In this document: piece after piece, positions 13,061 through 26,101 of the stretch | Position numbering within the stretch: position 1 is the first letter of the stretch | How the letters are laid out: each line of letters opens with the position of its first letter | Origin: Camarhynchus parvulus | Lineage: Eukaryota; Chordata; Aves; Passeriformes; Thraupidae | Direction: 5' to 3' | DNA: 64,000 bases | NCBI RefSeq assembly: GCF_901933205.1 | Contig: NC_044576.1 | Coordinates: 8,465,024-8,529,023 of the forward strand | Notes under the pieces: generated by a model | The model's input: the letters and a program-made list of their open reading frames with translations, nothing else | The model's database searches: none | What the model was told of the DNA's origin: nothing | Translations under genes and position numbers: made by a program

Positions 13061-16000
13061 GGCAGAAGCCAATTACTTCGGATCAAAAAGAGAGATTAGC
13101 AAAAGACAAACGGCAGTTAAGATACTCAAAGGCGGTGAGAACTGGGCACCTAATTCCCATTTGGCACCTCCCTGTCACAGCTCAATCATTTGTCAGAAGT
13201 TTTCTTTCAGAAAAAAATCTGTATTCTGTTGCTCACATTCCACAGCTTCAACTTAAAAAGAGAAAAAAGTCATGAGGCCAAATGTTAGAGAACAATTTTT
13301 CATGAAAAATCTTCTGGAACGAGCCCACCAGTTAAAAATCATTGATATTCACCAAATATACTGCTCATGGTATAAGACTTCCTTCAAAGGAGGAAATTAC
13401 TTTCCATCTGAGAGAATAGACTAGCTATAAAAATCTGGTTTTTGCTATGTTTTTTTAATGTTTGTTTCTGAAACTTAAACCAAACACTTTAGGTACACCC
13501 AAGGTCTTTCATAACTGGCTACACTTAGAACTCATTCATTGGCATTCATTCAAATCTGCTTAATACTACAGACACACATTCTTAAGTGATTACACTTCAT
13601 GGTGCTTTAGTCTTTGAGGATTGTTAATGGGATACAAACTTTTCCACTCCATTTGGGTAATTAAAAACCACTTTTCCCTATGTCCAGGCTAAGGCAATGT
13701 TCAAATCCTATCTGCTTCCTGGCAAATAACAAATGAACAGGACAGGATAAAAGGACCATGTAGAATAAAAGGGATTTATCTTCCCTTTAAAGAGGGGAAA
13801 GAATGCAGTAAGGTCATTTCCCACAGACAAACTGGAAATCATCACCCTTTCAGTTGATACTATTTTTCCTTGACAAGTGAATAAGTCTTAAATGTTTTCA
13901 ACTTGACACTGTATTTTTTTTAAAAAGCTAGCACAGAACTGCAGTTACACATTACATTTTCTTAGTTTTTTGAGCATCAGTTTTCTTCTTGCTTCAGAAA
14001 AATCCCATTACCTACCATCAACATCTTCATCTCATTAAAAGCCACACATAATTACTCAGTCTCCATGGATTATTCGAAGTACTCGCATACGCTTGCTTTC
14101 TGCTTATTCTGCTCCTTCCATGCCCCCATCCCTCTATACATGGCTCTGGCCAATGACATGCTTGGCCATAAGAAAAGCAGCCCTGTCATCTACAGCAAAA
14201 AGAGGGCAGGTTCATGAAGTTTTGCCAAAGTAGGCTCTCTCAGAAACTGCTGTAAGAAAAAAATCTTGCCTAAGTCACTGTGAGGCCTGATTGAGGAAAA
14301 ACACCCATGGTTTTCTATTCTTAAAAAAAAAAGTCCTTCAAGAAGATATTTCTTTTCATTTACACCAACTCATTAGCTGCCAAAATTGACCTCTGCTTTA
14401 AAACCACATATCTCCCTTCCAAATGGCATTTTCATTAAAATGAAATGCCTCTTGAAGCCTTTGGAGAATTTGCATTTAGTAGACACAGCACACTGTCATC
14501 AAATTGCACACAATTAACCTGAAATTAGAATGAACTACAGAAAAGCAATTAAACTAAACTATCAAAGAAATGAAAAAAATTGGTAACTCTTCAGCAAACA
14601 TTTTTTGGAACAAACGCAGATGGGCTTGCAACAGGTCTATGCAAGAGAGGTCCAAGACACACCACACAGTAGAGTGTAAATCTGTCACTCTAAAAGCTTG
14701 CCAGGTAAGTTTGTTCTTACATGACAGATTTTGCTCAAGTTTTTCTCTGATGTTCTCTTCAGCATCTATCATCAACACCTGAACTGGATGAAACCATGAT
14801 CTTCTTGCCTAATGTAAGAATGGATATAACCAGACAGTGCATTCTCTGGGGTTTGCTTGGCAAGGCGGTTTTCATCATCATTTTGGTTTTTAAAGGAGGC
14901 AAAAAGCAATTAAGGAGCCAAGATAGGAACAAGTCACTGTGCATGGTCTGGAGGAGGACTGTCAGTAGCAAAGCTTACAGGCTTCTCAGCTCAACAGCTT
15001 GATGAAAAGTCCTGACCAAGGACTGGGGTCTTAGCATTTACCTCACTGTGTTTTGGATTAACTCCTACAGAGCAGCAGAATTCAAAGATCCGACTCATAT
15101 CATTATGGATTTCATGGAAACCTGCTTCCCATTCCACACCTACAAAGCACTCAATGTTCTTAGTGAGTCACAGCCCTACAGCAGCAAACTATTGTTCTCT
15201 ACACCAAACAAGAAACACACAAGGTCATCTTCAGGCAAACTTCCTTCCCAGAGCTGATCTTAAAACTGCCATTAGTAAAGGCACTGGCATCACACCAGTT
15301 GTTTCAGAGCGTTACAAAGGCAGAATTGGCAAGATGATGCCGTGACTTTTCCTTCTATCACGACTCTTCCCTTCCTGTCTTGTTTGCAGAAACCAAAGCT
15401 TCCACTTCACCGTGCTGACTCCCATTTCAGCACCAAGTCCCTTCTCTGCAGTCTAACCACCTTTCCTATTGCCACAGCAGCACTGCACCTTAGAGTTCTC
15501 TAGCCTGAAGCAATAGGCCCTGGCCTTAACAGATAAGCACTACGGATGAAGGGAAGGAATAGAAAAGCTCTCTCTCAGAACAATTGGATTACTGCTGCAT
15601 TCTGAGGACAGCAAGCACAAAAGGAACCAAGACCTGTTGCTTTGCAAGAGTAGCTCAGTCCTAAGTTCCACATACCTCAGGGTATGGAGCAAACTGAGCA
15701 CGACAATCTCTATGGTAACCAAACTGCTTTTATTCTTTTTTTTTACCCAGGAGACTCCTTTTAAAATATAGATGCTTAAAGCACATTTCACAGTCTGGTT
15801 TTGAAAATGTGGATGGAAATAGAAGAGCTTTACTTAGCATTACTTAAATAACAACAAAAAAGACTTACAGCAAAAGCATGACAACATGTCCCTTGCCCAC
15901 TCCCCAAAAATAGCCCAACAATCAAATGTTAGCAGGTCACAACAATCTGAAAAACTAACCCAAAGTCATGTATTTCACAGCAATCCTAGGAGAATATCAT

Positions 16001-18602
16001 GCCTGGAAGAAAGCACTCTTGAGTCTTGACTAATTCTCTGTAGCTTTTATAAATAATCCTAAAATTCAGACCTCAAAGAAATACTGACTACCAGTCATGA
16101 GCTTCTCATTAACAGGACATAAATAGGTTTCTTCTCTCTAACCTTTAGGTTAGCTTCAGAGAATGCAACAGAAAATCTAACAAATTTTAAGAGTGGCAGG
16201 TAGTATTTTCAGGCTGCCATTATCACAAACAAATAAAAGTTTCATAGTTTGAGGAAATATGTAGTTCATTGAAGGCTGCCACCACGCTGCCTTCCTGCAG
16301 GTCATCTCTACACTGGAGCCATATCCCTTGGAAAATTACATAACCTTCAACCACTTTTAGTGAACATTGTTCCATGTCCTGCTCTACTACAATAATCTCA
16401 CCAATTCATTAACATTTCTTGAGAGATTTGGAAAGCATAAACCATAATAGTCCTACTCCAGTTTCTCCTAATTTCATTTGAATCCAAAAGTTTTGAGATA
16501 TTTTGTGGGTTTTGTATATTTTCTCCTCTTGAATTATAATGGGTCTACCACCTTGCTTAGAGTAATACCACGGAAGTTTTCAAATTCTTTAATGTAGCAC
16601 CTGATCACACATATACATCAACATTGCTATGTTGTACTACATAAAATAAGTAGAAGTTTAGTTAAAGTAAGTTATAAATGCCACCTTTACTTTTTTGTCC
16701 CTGCAAAAATTTCTAACTAAACTTGTGGGTTTTTAAATTATTTGAATTCCTATTTCCACTATGTACATTAGAAACTCCAAGCCCAAGTATTTAATGAGAC
16801 TCAAAATTGAAAAAAAAGGGGAAAAAAACCGGAACAATTTTCACAAGATGCTCTTTACATTATTTGTACCTCATAATCAGAATGACTGGGGAACTTGTGA
16901 CTGGGGAATACCTATAGCATATGGATTTTAATTTCAAATCATTCTTATCTAAACAGCTTGAAAAATTTACCTCGTCACACCACCTGCTTAATACAAGTCT
17001 CTATCCCAGAGCTGTATCCTGCTTTGAGGCCACACAGCTACTGAAAGCGTTACATTCTGGATTCACAAGCAGGATCCTCAGATTTCTAACTGTCGATCTT
17101 CCAGAGCTTTTTAAAAAGCCTCCAAAACAATAGCCACAGTAACAGATTCTGGGTAGAGTATGCAGTGTCCAAAAGACTTGTAGTGCCATTTACAAGCCAG
17201 GATGACAGCCACAGTGCATCATTTGTATTTGATTTTTATTTTTAGGTAGTTTTAGGTAGCAGTTTCTAAATCAAAGGATTCAACCTGTTCTGACACCAGC
17301 TACTTCACATGACCTCCACTGCCAGATGGAGCTCTATTACTTCCAACTCAAACCTGTAGGAGTTGGCTTGTGGTTTAGAGTAGGGGAGAAGGAGGGAAGA
17401 TGTCAAGGGGGTGTTTTGCCTTTTTTAATTGCACACAGGGCTATTTTTTCTGCACCTGTAGGCAAGGCATTCTGCTGGTCTCAATTATGTTTTTTGTTGC
17501 AGGTACAGTGGAGCATAGCAACAGTAATGGAAAAACATCACATGAGCTCTACAGATCACTGAAGGCTGCTCCCAATTTTCAAAGGGACAGTCTGTTCATA
17601 CTTTATGATCCAGGAATTCAGCACACAGGTATTTCACCACCCTGCCTCCTAGAGCAAAGACTCTAACACCACCTCATCCATGCAGCTCAACAAGGATGCT
17701 GCAGCTGGAAATTAAAAGGGGGGAGGAATGATTGTGTAGTGTTTGAGAAGTTTGAGCCACTACATCCTCCCACTCCCATGGCCAACAAAAGCAGAAGGTA
17801 TAGGCTCAAACAATAAATGAGGCTTCAAAACTGTTCACCTCTTTCTATACAAAATAACACGTTTTGTAAGGACTTTGCTTACTACTTCAACATCCTCTCT
17901 CACAATACTTTTATTTAATTCTGGTTGGCTTATCCAGTCACTCAGTAACCTAATCCTACTATTCATGTTGTATCATCTCATTGATTTTTTTAAATATCTA
18001 TGCCTGTAATTTGGTATTAATTTTTATATTTTGATTATAAATTCATGATAGAAGGGGCAGGACTGACAGCTGTAATTCACAGACCAGTATTAAACCAGTA
18101 AATTAACCCATGTAAACACTGAATTTCTGCCAACACCTCTCAACCTCTCAAATTATTAAGTGTGAATTACAATAACAAATAGATGAGGCAGGAAGGATAT
18201 AATTTTAATAATTACGGAATTATGCATATTAAGATAAGACTTAGAATCTTAATTAAACCCTGGCCTTTACTCAAGCACTGTATAGGCAAGTAAGCAAAAG
18301 CATTAGTCACCACAGGCACAATAAAATGGGTGAGTATTGATAACTGCAGGCAGTTCTCAAGCAGCCTTCTTCCCTGGACTATGCATAAAAACTTTAAAAA
18401 AATTAATTGAAATGTTCTATGTGAAAGATTGCAATAGAAAAAAATCACTAATACTTTGATGCAATAAAGAACAGCACTATATATTTTCAACGTTTCCATG
18501 CATCTTGTAATTATGCAGTAATGCTTGTTTATATGCAGAACCCTGCTTGGCAGGGCATACAAATATAACAAGGAACAATTTTTCTGTCCTAGTTAGCTAT
18601 CC
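13061..18602. other. Gene-free stretch
   Basis: Nothing recognisable. Open frames stay at 83 codons or fewer and are scattered over all frames. Three CpGs fall within 20 bp at about 14073-14092 in otherwise CpG-poor sequence, with no motif that I can name. Confidence 0.6.
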
Positions 18603-18778
18603 CTAATTCTTCCTCAGTACAAGCAACTGTGTGAGGCGTGGAATTTCATTTACGAAGTGGTTTCTATGCCGCAGTTGTTCTGCATGCAGTGCCACAGGTG
18701 CCCTTGGTGCTTTGCAGACAGAGCAGCGACTCTGTAGAATGCAGACGCTGGAAGTACCTGCTGCATTGTTCCTGAAGT
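18603..18778 (-). CDS. Weak candidate terminal exon, unknown product
   Basis: On the minus strand a tract reading GTGTGTTTCCAG ends at 18779 and could be a splice acceptor. From there one frame (entered after two bases) stays open for 57 codons to a TAG at 18603-18605. The predicted piece is hydrophilic, with Cys residues in a C-x5-C-x2-C spacing and a basic C-terminal part ending in LVLRKN. It retains several CpGs (in GCGTC, GTCGC, GCGGC, TTCGT and CACGC), unlike its surroundings. A second minus frame is also open across part of it (18664-18894), which lowers confidence. I do not recognise the product. It may equally be a conserved non-coding patch. Confidence 0.2.
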
Positions 18779-18789
18779 CTGGAAACACA

Positions 18790-21130
18790 CCTGCAAGTCT
18801 GGTTTCTATCATCTACAGCAAATGAAAACTGCACAATTTTCTCATGCCCACAAAGCATCTCAAAACCAGCAATGTTTACCCCCAACACTGGCACAAGATC
18901 CTGTACAGAAGTTGCACATGGAAAAACACACGGATGTCAGGTATCAAGGGATCAGAAACAAGATGCTTTCTTATAGGGTTCTGCTGGGACTGCTGATAAC
19001 CAGGGGAAGCCTTCACTGCTCCTGATTCCCCCAGTGAGGATACAAGCTGCTGCTGCACCTACTCAGGACTGAAGGAAACACCTGGCCACACCCATAGCAA
19101 CTCAGTGCTGTTGATCCAGTGAGGCTGGGCAAGACACTCTCCCTAAATTTAGTGCTTACGAATCCTGTAAGCCAATCCTTTTGGCAGAAGATATTAATTC
19201 TACTCATCCATTCTCTATTTCAACTACACCTTTGAAAAACAGTCCTATTTTACATTGCCAGTTATAAAGTTTCCTTTAAATTAATGTTCTGGAGTTGGTC
19301 ACAAAACCCACAAACAAAATCACATAAAATAAAAATAGGCACCTAACCAGATCAAATCTCATGGGCACCAATATAAATCACAGAGAGCACAGCATTAGCC
19401 AGCCTTCATGTGTATTTGCAAACACATTTGAAGGTTTTCATTTTATTCATTACTCACTGGCATCAAGCCACAGGTGAACTGCCTCTGGTAGCAAAACAAA
19501 CAGGGTAAGTGGCAAGGGGTGGACAAAGAAGAGAGGAGGGAATAGGTGATGGAAACAGGTACAGAAAACATTTGTCCGTTCTTTTATAGGCTACTTGTAT
19601 AAAGCATCAGCTACCACACAGTTTCAACTTCCTGAGCTGAAGTGGACTGAGGACTTTACTGTTGCTTCCCTAACAGAGATCAGAACCACAGTATGACAAA
19701 TAAATAAAGCTACATCCCAAATATACCACAGGCTGGCCCAGTAACTGAGTAGAAGTCTTGAAACAGTAGCCCTTCCCCAAATGTATGGCTGTTCAGACTT
19801 TCTGCACAAAAAAAGAGGAAGATGAGACAGAACAGCATTTGATCTTTTTTCTACTTCCAAGTACATTTCTGTGCAGACACTACCAGAAAAAAAAAAATTA
19901 GTCTTTCTGTACATACTGCATCCTGCATGCAGGAATTTTATTACACATCCCCACTGGGAGACTAAGTCCACCTGAACAGTAAGTAAGGATGTTTCACACT
20001 CTCACCTGCTGCCCATACAGTACATTTTTTTTCTGCTCCTTACCACCACAGGAAAGAAGAAAAAGCTCTTGAATTTTTATTTGTAAATAGACCTCATCTT
20101 CAACCTCTTGCCTACAGTTCCTACATTACAGCATACATGACTCAAACAATATACAAGCATTAGATTCTGGTTTAGTAAGTTCTATCACCCAAGATGAGGT
20201 CCTGAACTACTTGGGGCTGGGCTGATTTTTGAGGACATTGTAAGGCTGCTAAAACTCAAGGGTATTGGCAGTAAAAGCAAGAATTCTTGTATTATTACAA
20301 TTCCATTCCATCATCATTCAAGATAACCTCACACAAACAGAGGGATTTTCATTGTCACAACTAGACTTTACTTGCAAAAGTAATGGAGCTTTTCTTTGTT
20401 TTAAAGGAACTTATCTTATTTTGGAAATAAAAATTGTATAAGCTGTTTGTACATATTGAAAAATAGGACAGTTACAGTGCAATTCCTACCATGAAGATGT
20501 CTTTCAAATCACTAAGAAGCCAGCTACTTGACAGGGTACTGGTAGCCCTAAAGTAGATGCACAGCTGGACAAGCATAAATCCCTTATTTTAAATTGGGCT
20601 TATCCCTTTGCTAGTCAGACAATAGTTTCAATTTTGCAATTCCACTGTCCAGGCACTACGTGAGTTGTAAATCCTCTCTCACAAAGAGCTGAATTCTCTT
20701 CTTCAAGTACTGTTATGAAATAAACATATTGATCTCTGAGACCTTTTGAAGCTGGGAACCAGCTCCAGGAAAGGAAACTCAAAGCTATGTTGGCATGCAA
20801 TACATTATTCCCCCAATTTTTCAATCAAGTATGCAAGCACAGAGGAGACTGCACCAGAGAAAGTTGGAGAATGAGCTGCCTTTGTTCAAATGAGAAAACT
20901 CTATGACTGGGAAACCAACTCTACCTCAGTAGAGCAACCAGCTGCACCTGGAGATAAAGAAGAGTGTCCATTTGTATGTGTAGCTTTCTTGGGATGGAAA
21001 TTCTTATAGACTCAATTTCAAACCATAAATCAAAAAGTAAGATGGACAGATGCCTGTTGGTAAGTCATCCCACTACTTCCCACATCCTGCCCCTTATTTT
21101 TAATACATGACAGATGAAAACAGGCTATTT
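18790..21130. other. Gene-free stretch
   Basis: No gene seen. At about 19120-19180 the wording GGCTGGGCAAGACACTCTCC weakly recalls the MIR segment 'TTGGGCAAGTCACTTAACC', but the match stops quickly and I do not call it. The longest frame is the minus-strand one at 19624-19971 (115 codons), with no splice context. Confidence 0.6.
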
Positions 21131-21330
21131 CACGGAATCAAAGAAGCAATTAGGTTGGAAAAGACCTCTGAGATCATCAAGTCCAATCTATGACCAAACA
21201 CCACCATGTCAACTAGACCACAGTATTAACTACCACATCCAGTCTTTCTTTAAACAGCTCCAGGAATGATGACTCCACCATCTCTAGGAGCCTATTCCAT
21301 TTGTTACTAAAATTCTAGTGTCTAATTTTT
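21131..21330 (-). mobile_element. CR1 retrotransposon fragment, 3' end
   Basis: The plus strand reads as the reverse complement of a CR1 3' end. A degraded terminal repeat (CACGGAATCAAAGAAGCAAT) is followed by TTAGGTTGGAAAAGACC, GATCATCAAGTCCAA, CACCACCATG, AGCTCCAGGAATGATGACTC and CCACCATCTCTAGGAGCC. This matches the usual order in avian CR1. The element therefore lies on the minus strand, with its 3' terminus at about 21131. After about 21330 the match is lost, but TGTCTTCATAGGAGAA at 21425-21440 is also CR1 wording, so the fragment may reach 21440 with an internal deletion. It is an inactive, 5'-truncated copy with no coding part. Confidence 0.9.
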
Positions 21331-21440
21331 ATATTTAAAAAAAATTAAAATCCTATTTATAAGATTACTGTTAGCTACCCTAGGTAGTTTCCGTATCACC
21401 TGTAATATCACAGAGGGCAGAGTATGTCTTCATAGGAGAA

Positions 21441-23149
21441 AACAAGCACAAAAAGCATATGGAAAGCTTAACAGAAAAAAAAAAATAAAGCAAGAAGAAA
21501 GGTGAGGGAATGGAACTTTAAACTAAGAAACCACAGATGCAAATATTCGAAATATCCAGATACTTGTTCCATAACATAACATTTTGCAAAGGGCCTGAAA
21601 ATTTGTAAATATGAATGCTGGTGTGTGTTCTATGTCTTAGACTCTTCAAAGAAAGTATTTACAGTAAGCACTTACCTGTACATGTAATAAGAGCTGCTTT
21701 ACCTAAAATAAGCAAGATCCATCTTGCATTAGCAGGTTAGAGAGAGAAAATACATATGTGTTCAACACATAAAACCCCAGTTTTCATCCAGGATGATTTA
21801 GAGGAAGAAAGCACATGATGTCAGCAGATCACCCAAATGTGGAACAGACTGCCTGCTAAGTAAAATCTGTTGGGGCTGCTGAATGAAACTAAGTTAATTT
21901 GGCAGGTGGACTGGACTCCTAACCTAAGTTGCTCTTAATTTACAGACGCTTTTTGCCAGACAAGGGAGTCTTGCTTACAAGGCATTTGCAGGGTACTAGG
22001 ATAGAATGCAAATTTAAATATGTTTCATTGTTCCTCAGGAAAATTCCCCAAAGGGTGCACTGCACTGGAAAATAACAGAGCATCATGCCATCTGGAAGTT
22101 CACAGTAGCGTAGATGCAAATAATTAGAGTTCAGAGTTGCAAAGAGAATCCTTCCCCTTTCTCCCACCAGATCTCCACAATTTTGTTTCTTCTAATTCAG
22201 CCAGACACATGAAAACTTGCGAACAAATGCAACAAGCAAGGTCACCCCTGACAACAAGCAGCCCAAAGCTTTTGGGGCATTTTTGCCCCTAGAGCTTCCA
22301 GCTCAGCCACCCCATTAGGAGCACACAGCCCACAACACTGCACTGAGTGACTTCTTGTCTGCTCACTAGCATGGACAGAAGGTACAGGAAACCAAATTCA
22401 CCATCAAAAGCAACCACATACCTTGCTGAGCTCTCCCAGATGAGATGGAGGCTCAGATCTTGGTCAGTGTACTTAGAAGGGTACAATATGTACAGACATG
22501 GCAAGATATCTCCAGCAGGACTATAGCATTGCCTCCTTATTGCAAAGCAATTTTTTCATTTATATAGTGCCACTGAAGAGCTTCACATCAATGTTTATAT
22601 CTAAGCATTTTCCTTCTGACTCCATTAAAGTAGAATTTGGAGGAAAAAAGTGGCCTCATGGTAACTTCAGACCTCCAGCATTGAGAAATGTTGGTGATTA
22701 GCATCATCCCAAGGGCTGCACACAAGCATATTTGAGCAGCCTGTTTGGTTCACAGTTCCTTAATGACAATGCCTGTGTCTCTGCTGTAGCAGTTACGCAA
22801 TCATTCCTTTAGCCTGTGACCCGATGACAAGCTAAGATGATGTGAATGAATGTGACAGAGTCCATCCACTCTTTTCTTAATTCTTCTGAGATTACTGAGT
22901 TCAGGCTGGCAGGGTTTCAAAGTAGTAGAACGTAACAATTCAACGCTGGTTTTCCAGATTAAAAATCTTAGTGTGAGGTAGGAAAGACAGAGAGGAGTGA
23001 TGGGTCAATAGAGCTGGGTTAGAAGCAGTTCTTATGAAAAGCCAAACAATTACTCTGAATGTTACTTTCAACCAACATTTGAAATGCCCAGAAAAATAAC
23101 TTTGGAATCATTACACTGAAAAATGTGTAAATCATGTTTCTAGTGTGCA
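21441..23149. other. Gene-free stretch
   Basis: No gene or repeat recognised. An A-rich tract lies at 21475-21500. The open frames (21940-22167 and 22289-22504, both minus) are short and overlap nothing that looks like a splice site. Confidence 0.6.
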
Positions 23150-23400
23150 TGACTGTATGATTAATTAAAATTAAATACAACAGTTATTGTGTGTTAAACA
23201 GCAATGTAAAAAGCACTGAAGTTGAAGAACATTACAATAAATAAGTACTGACTTCTGCATGCTAACTCGATTAACTGCAAGATTGTAACAGGCTGAAAAT
23301 GAAAATGTGTCCATTTTCAGCCTCAGAGGCCTTTAATAAACTATCATTCCTCTTTTATTCATTTGCAAGACCTGAAGTAGCTCCTATTCTTCATTCATTT
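23150..23400. promoter_or_regulatory. Possible conserved non-coding element with stem-loop
   Basis: AT-rich, non-repetitive sequence with several homeodomain-type cores (GATTAATTAA, TTAATTAAAATTAA, TCGATTAACTG) and a perfect 11-bp inverted repeat at 23291-23322: GGCTGAAAATG, a 10-base loop, then CATTTTCAGCC. No open frame crosses it. The call rests on sequence texture only; conservation was not tested. Confidence 0.25.
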
Positions 23401-26071
23401 GACTAGCAGTCCGCTTTACCAGTGATGTTGATGATATCCTAAATCACATCAGTGCTCTTGCCACTTCTTTCTCCTACTCTGTACAGAAATCTTTCACCAT
23501 TCCCCACCAGCTTCATTACGTCCATTCTGAAACCTGTCCAGTAAAGACCAGCCCTGTATTCAACAATCAAAGGTCTGCAGGAAAAATGGTATGAGAAGTC
23601 TTGCTTTTCAAATCTTAGCTTCTACTGCAGAATGAGAACTAGTAAGAAAATTCAGGTTTCTTCACAGCTGTGAATCAAATTCAAGTCCAGGGAAATTTCC
23701 TGGCTGGAATGGGAAAGTAATCAAAAAAGCACTGACAATTGAGGTCTCTTTTTTTATAAAGCAACAATAGAAATGCCCATTAACTTGCAACTTCAAGAGG
23801 GGGAAAACAGTACTTCCTTGTATGAGACATTCAAACAGATCTTGAAACAGTTAAAAACAGAAATAACAACCCTCTTCTGAAGAGGAAGAGACTTAACAAT
23901 GACAAAGTAAACTGGACAAGTTATGCCCCAAAGAGTCAAAGAAGCAGAGACAAAGCTGAAGAAATTTCCTAGGTCGATGCCCACCATTCTACCTGCTAAA
24001 CAACCACTGCTCACTACCTCAACTCTGATAAAATGCTATTTATTAATGGAAGCCCTCAACAGATTAAACTGTCAGAGTGCAATAACAAAGAACAAATACA
24101 TATGAAACCAAATCCTACAGAGGACAGCCTCTTTCCCAGCTCTCTTGTTGCATGATATTCTGCATCACAGCATGACATGAATGAATGCCTTCCAGAAGTG
24201 AGGCAAGAAGCAAAGGCAGCAAAAAATGTATTTGGAAATAATTCCACATTTTTGCAGGTCATATCATGAAAATAAATATCCTTTTAGACTACACATATCT
24301 CACAACAACCAGCATGCTGCTTATTTGAGTACTACTGAAACCACCTCTGCTCAATGCAGTCATTCCATCACCACATCCTTCCTCCAGGATAAACATAAGA
24401 AAGCCTACAAAGCATATCCTCATCTCATGAGGCAAGTAGCCATAGAGTCATGTTTCTCAGTTTGGGAGATATAGTCTTCCATCTTACCCAAAGAAGAGCA
24501 AGCCAAGTTTTCCAGGTACTTGCACGTTAGCAATTCAGCATTCCCTCACCTGAAATCCCTTCTGCCCTGTACAAAAGTAAACAACACAATTTAAACTGTC
24601 AGCTTTAGGAACAGGTCTGTCAATCCAGGGAAGCTTCACTAGAATCACTCAGAGCTTCACAGAACATCCATTTTTACAGAATTTCATCATATTGGTTGAC
24701 CAAAAAGACTTTTCCTGAGTAACCAACTCGATGAAGAGTTCGGTTCAATGAATTTAAGATAAACTGTTAGCTCCATTGAGAGGACTGCTTAGAATTCCCA
24801 TTAAGAACAATGTGTCTGTATCAAAAACACATTCTACTATTTTCTCTTCCTTTTTTCTTTTCAACATCACACCACCAGCACAGCACCGTGAAATATTGTA
24901 ACAACTATGCTTTCCAGGACATGGATCTGTCCTAAAGGGCCTATCATTGATTGTTCTGAATAATACTTCTTAAGTGCAAAGGAAAAGATGGAACAGGAAT
25001 AAAGAGGTCAGCTATTAAAAAAAATTCTTAAATATTTAAAAATCTAATTATTTTATTATGAAGATCACAGAAAGATCCCTTTCCATAAGTTGGGAAGTCC
25101 TCTGTAAAGTACTTCAACTTTATTTGCCAGACACCATTTCTAATTAATTAAACTTCCTGAACTTCTCATTCTGCATGGTGACTTCCTGCTGACATCGTTT
25201 TGACATAAATTTTCTGACAAATTACTGATTCTTTGCCAGCTAAGAGGCAACTTTCTCACAGTGAAACTGAACATGAGCAACATGAACGCCAAGAACACCA
25301 CTCTGCAGCATGGAATTTGTTTAAAAAAAAAAGACAAATTTAAAAAGAAAAAAATGAAAGCTTTTCTTACATTAGTTTTAATAAGTTATTTTTGTTTCTG
25401 GTGCAGCAGACATGGAAAAACAAGGTAGTTGTGACGCAGAAGTCAGGAAGAACTGCTGTTGGACAATTTCATTCTCTGCACAGGTTCTCAAAGTACATTC
25501 AGATGACAGAAAATGCAATAGAGGGCAATAAGCATTAAAAAACCCACTTACAAATGCATCTTATTTTAGATTGAAGGGCACCACAGGAGAAACTCACACT
25601 GATTTATCCTGTTTTCATGGAGCTATAAAGATAAATAGTGCCTGTTCTTTAACAGGCAGAACTCCATCACCTGTTCCATACAGGTAGGGAGAGTCAGAGC
25701 TTGCAGTGACAAAACCACAGAAATGCAAATCATTTAACAGCAGAGAATCTGAGAAGTACAGACAATGTACTCAGGGAGGTGACCCGGCTCCCTGGGGCTG
25801 GGTCTCTATTTGAAAGCCTTCCTTCTGAATACAACTTGCAGGGAATGAAATTACTCTGTTCTGAAGAAACATAGAGACCATGGTTCTCTTCAAGCATAAC
25901 CCACAATCTTCCTGATGGAAGAACTTGCATGCTAAGATCACTACATGTTTTAGCTTTAAACAAACTCTCAAAAAGGCTTTAGAAAGCAAAAGGGTTTTCT
26001 GTTCTTTTAGGTATTCTTCCTCACTACAGAACTCTTCACACCTTTGTCAGGAACAGCCAGACTCACCACAG
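23401..26071. other. Gene-free stretch
   Basis: Nothing supported. Frames up to 82 codons (24226-24474, plus) show no coding bias that I can see. A short AT-only tract lies at about 25010-25070. Confidence 0.6.
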
Positions 26072-26101
26072 CCATGCTTTTGGGTAGAAACAAAAGCATG
26101 G
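26072..26101. repeat. Perfect 11-bp stem-loop
   Basis: CCATGCTTTTG, an 8-base loop (GGTAGAAA), then CAAAAGCATGG. The arms are exact. It lies in sequence with no gene. The stem is too short for a microRNA precursor unless the flanks also pair, which I do not see. Confidence 0.8.

Noticed and set aside
18212..18571. 119-codon minus-strand frame
   Set aside because: Hydrophobic Ile/Leu/Cys peptide typical of AT-rich noise; no splice acceptor and no family match.
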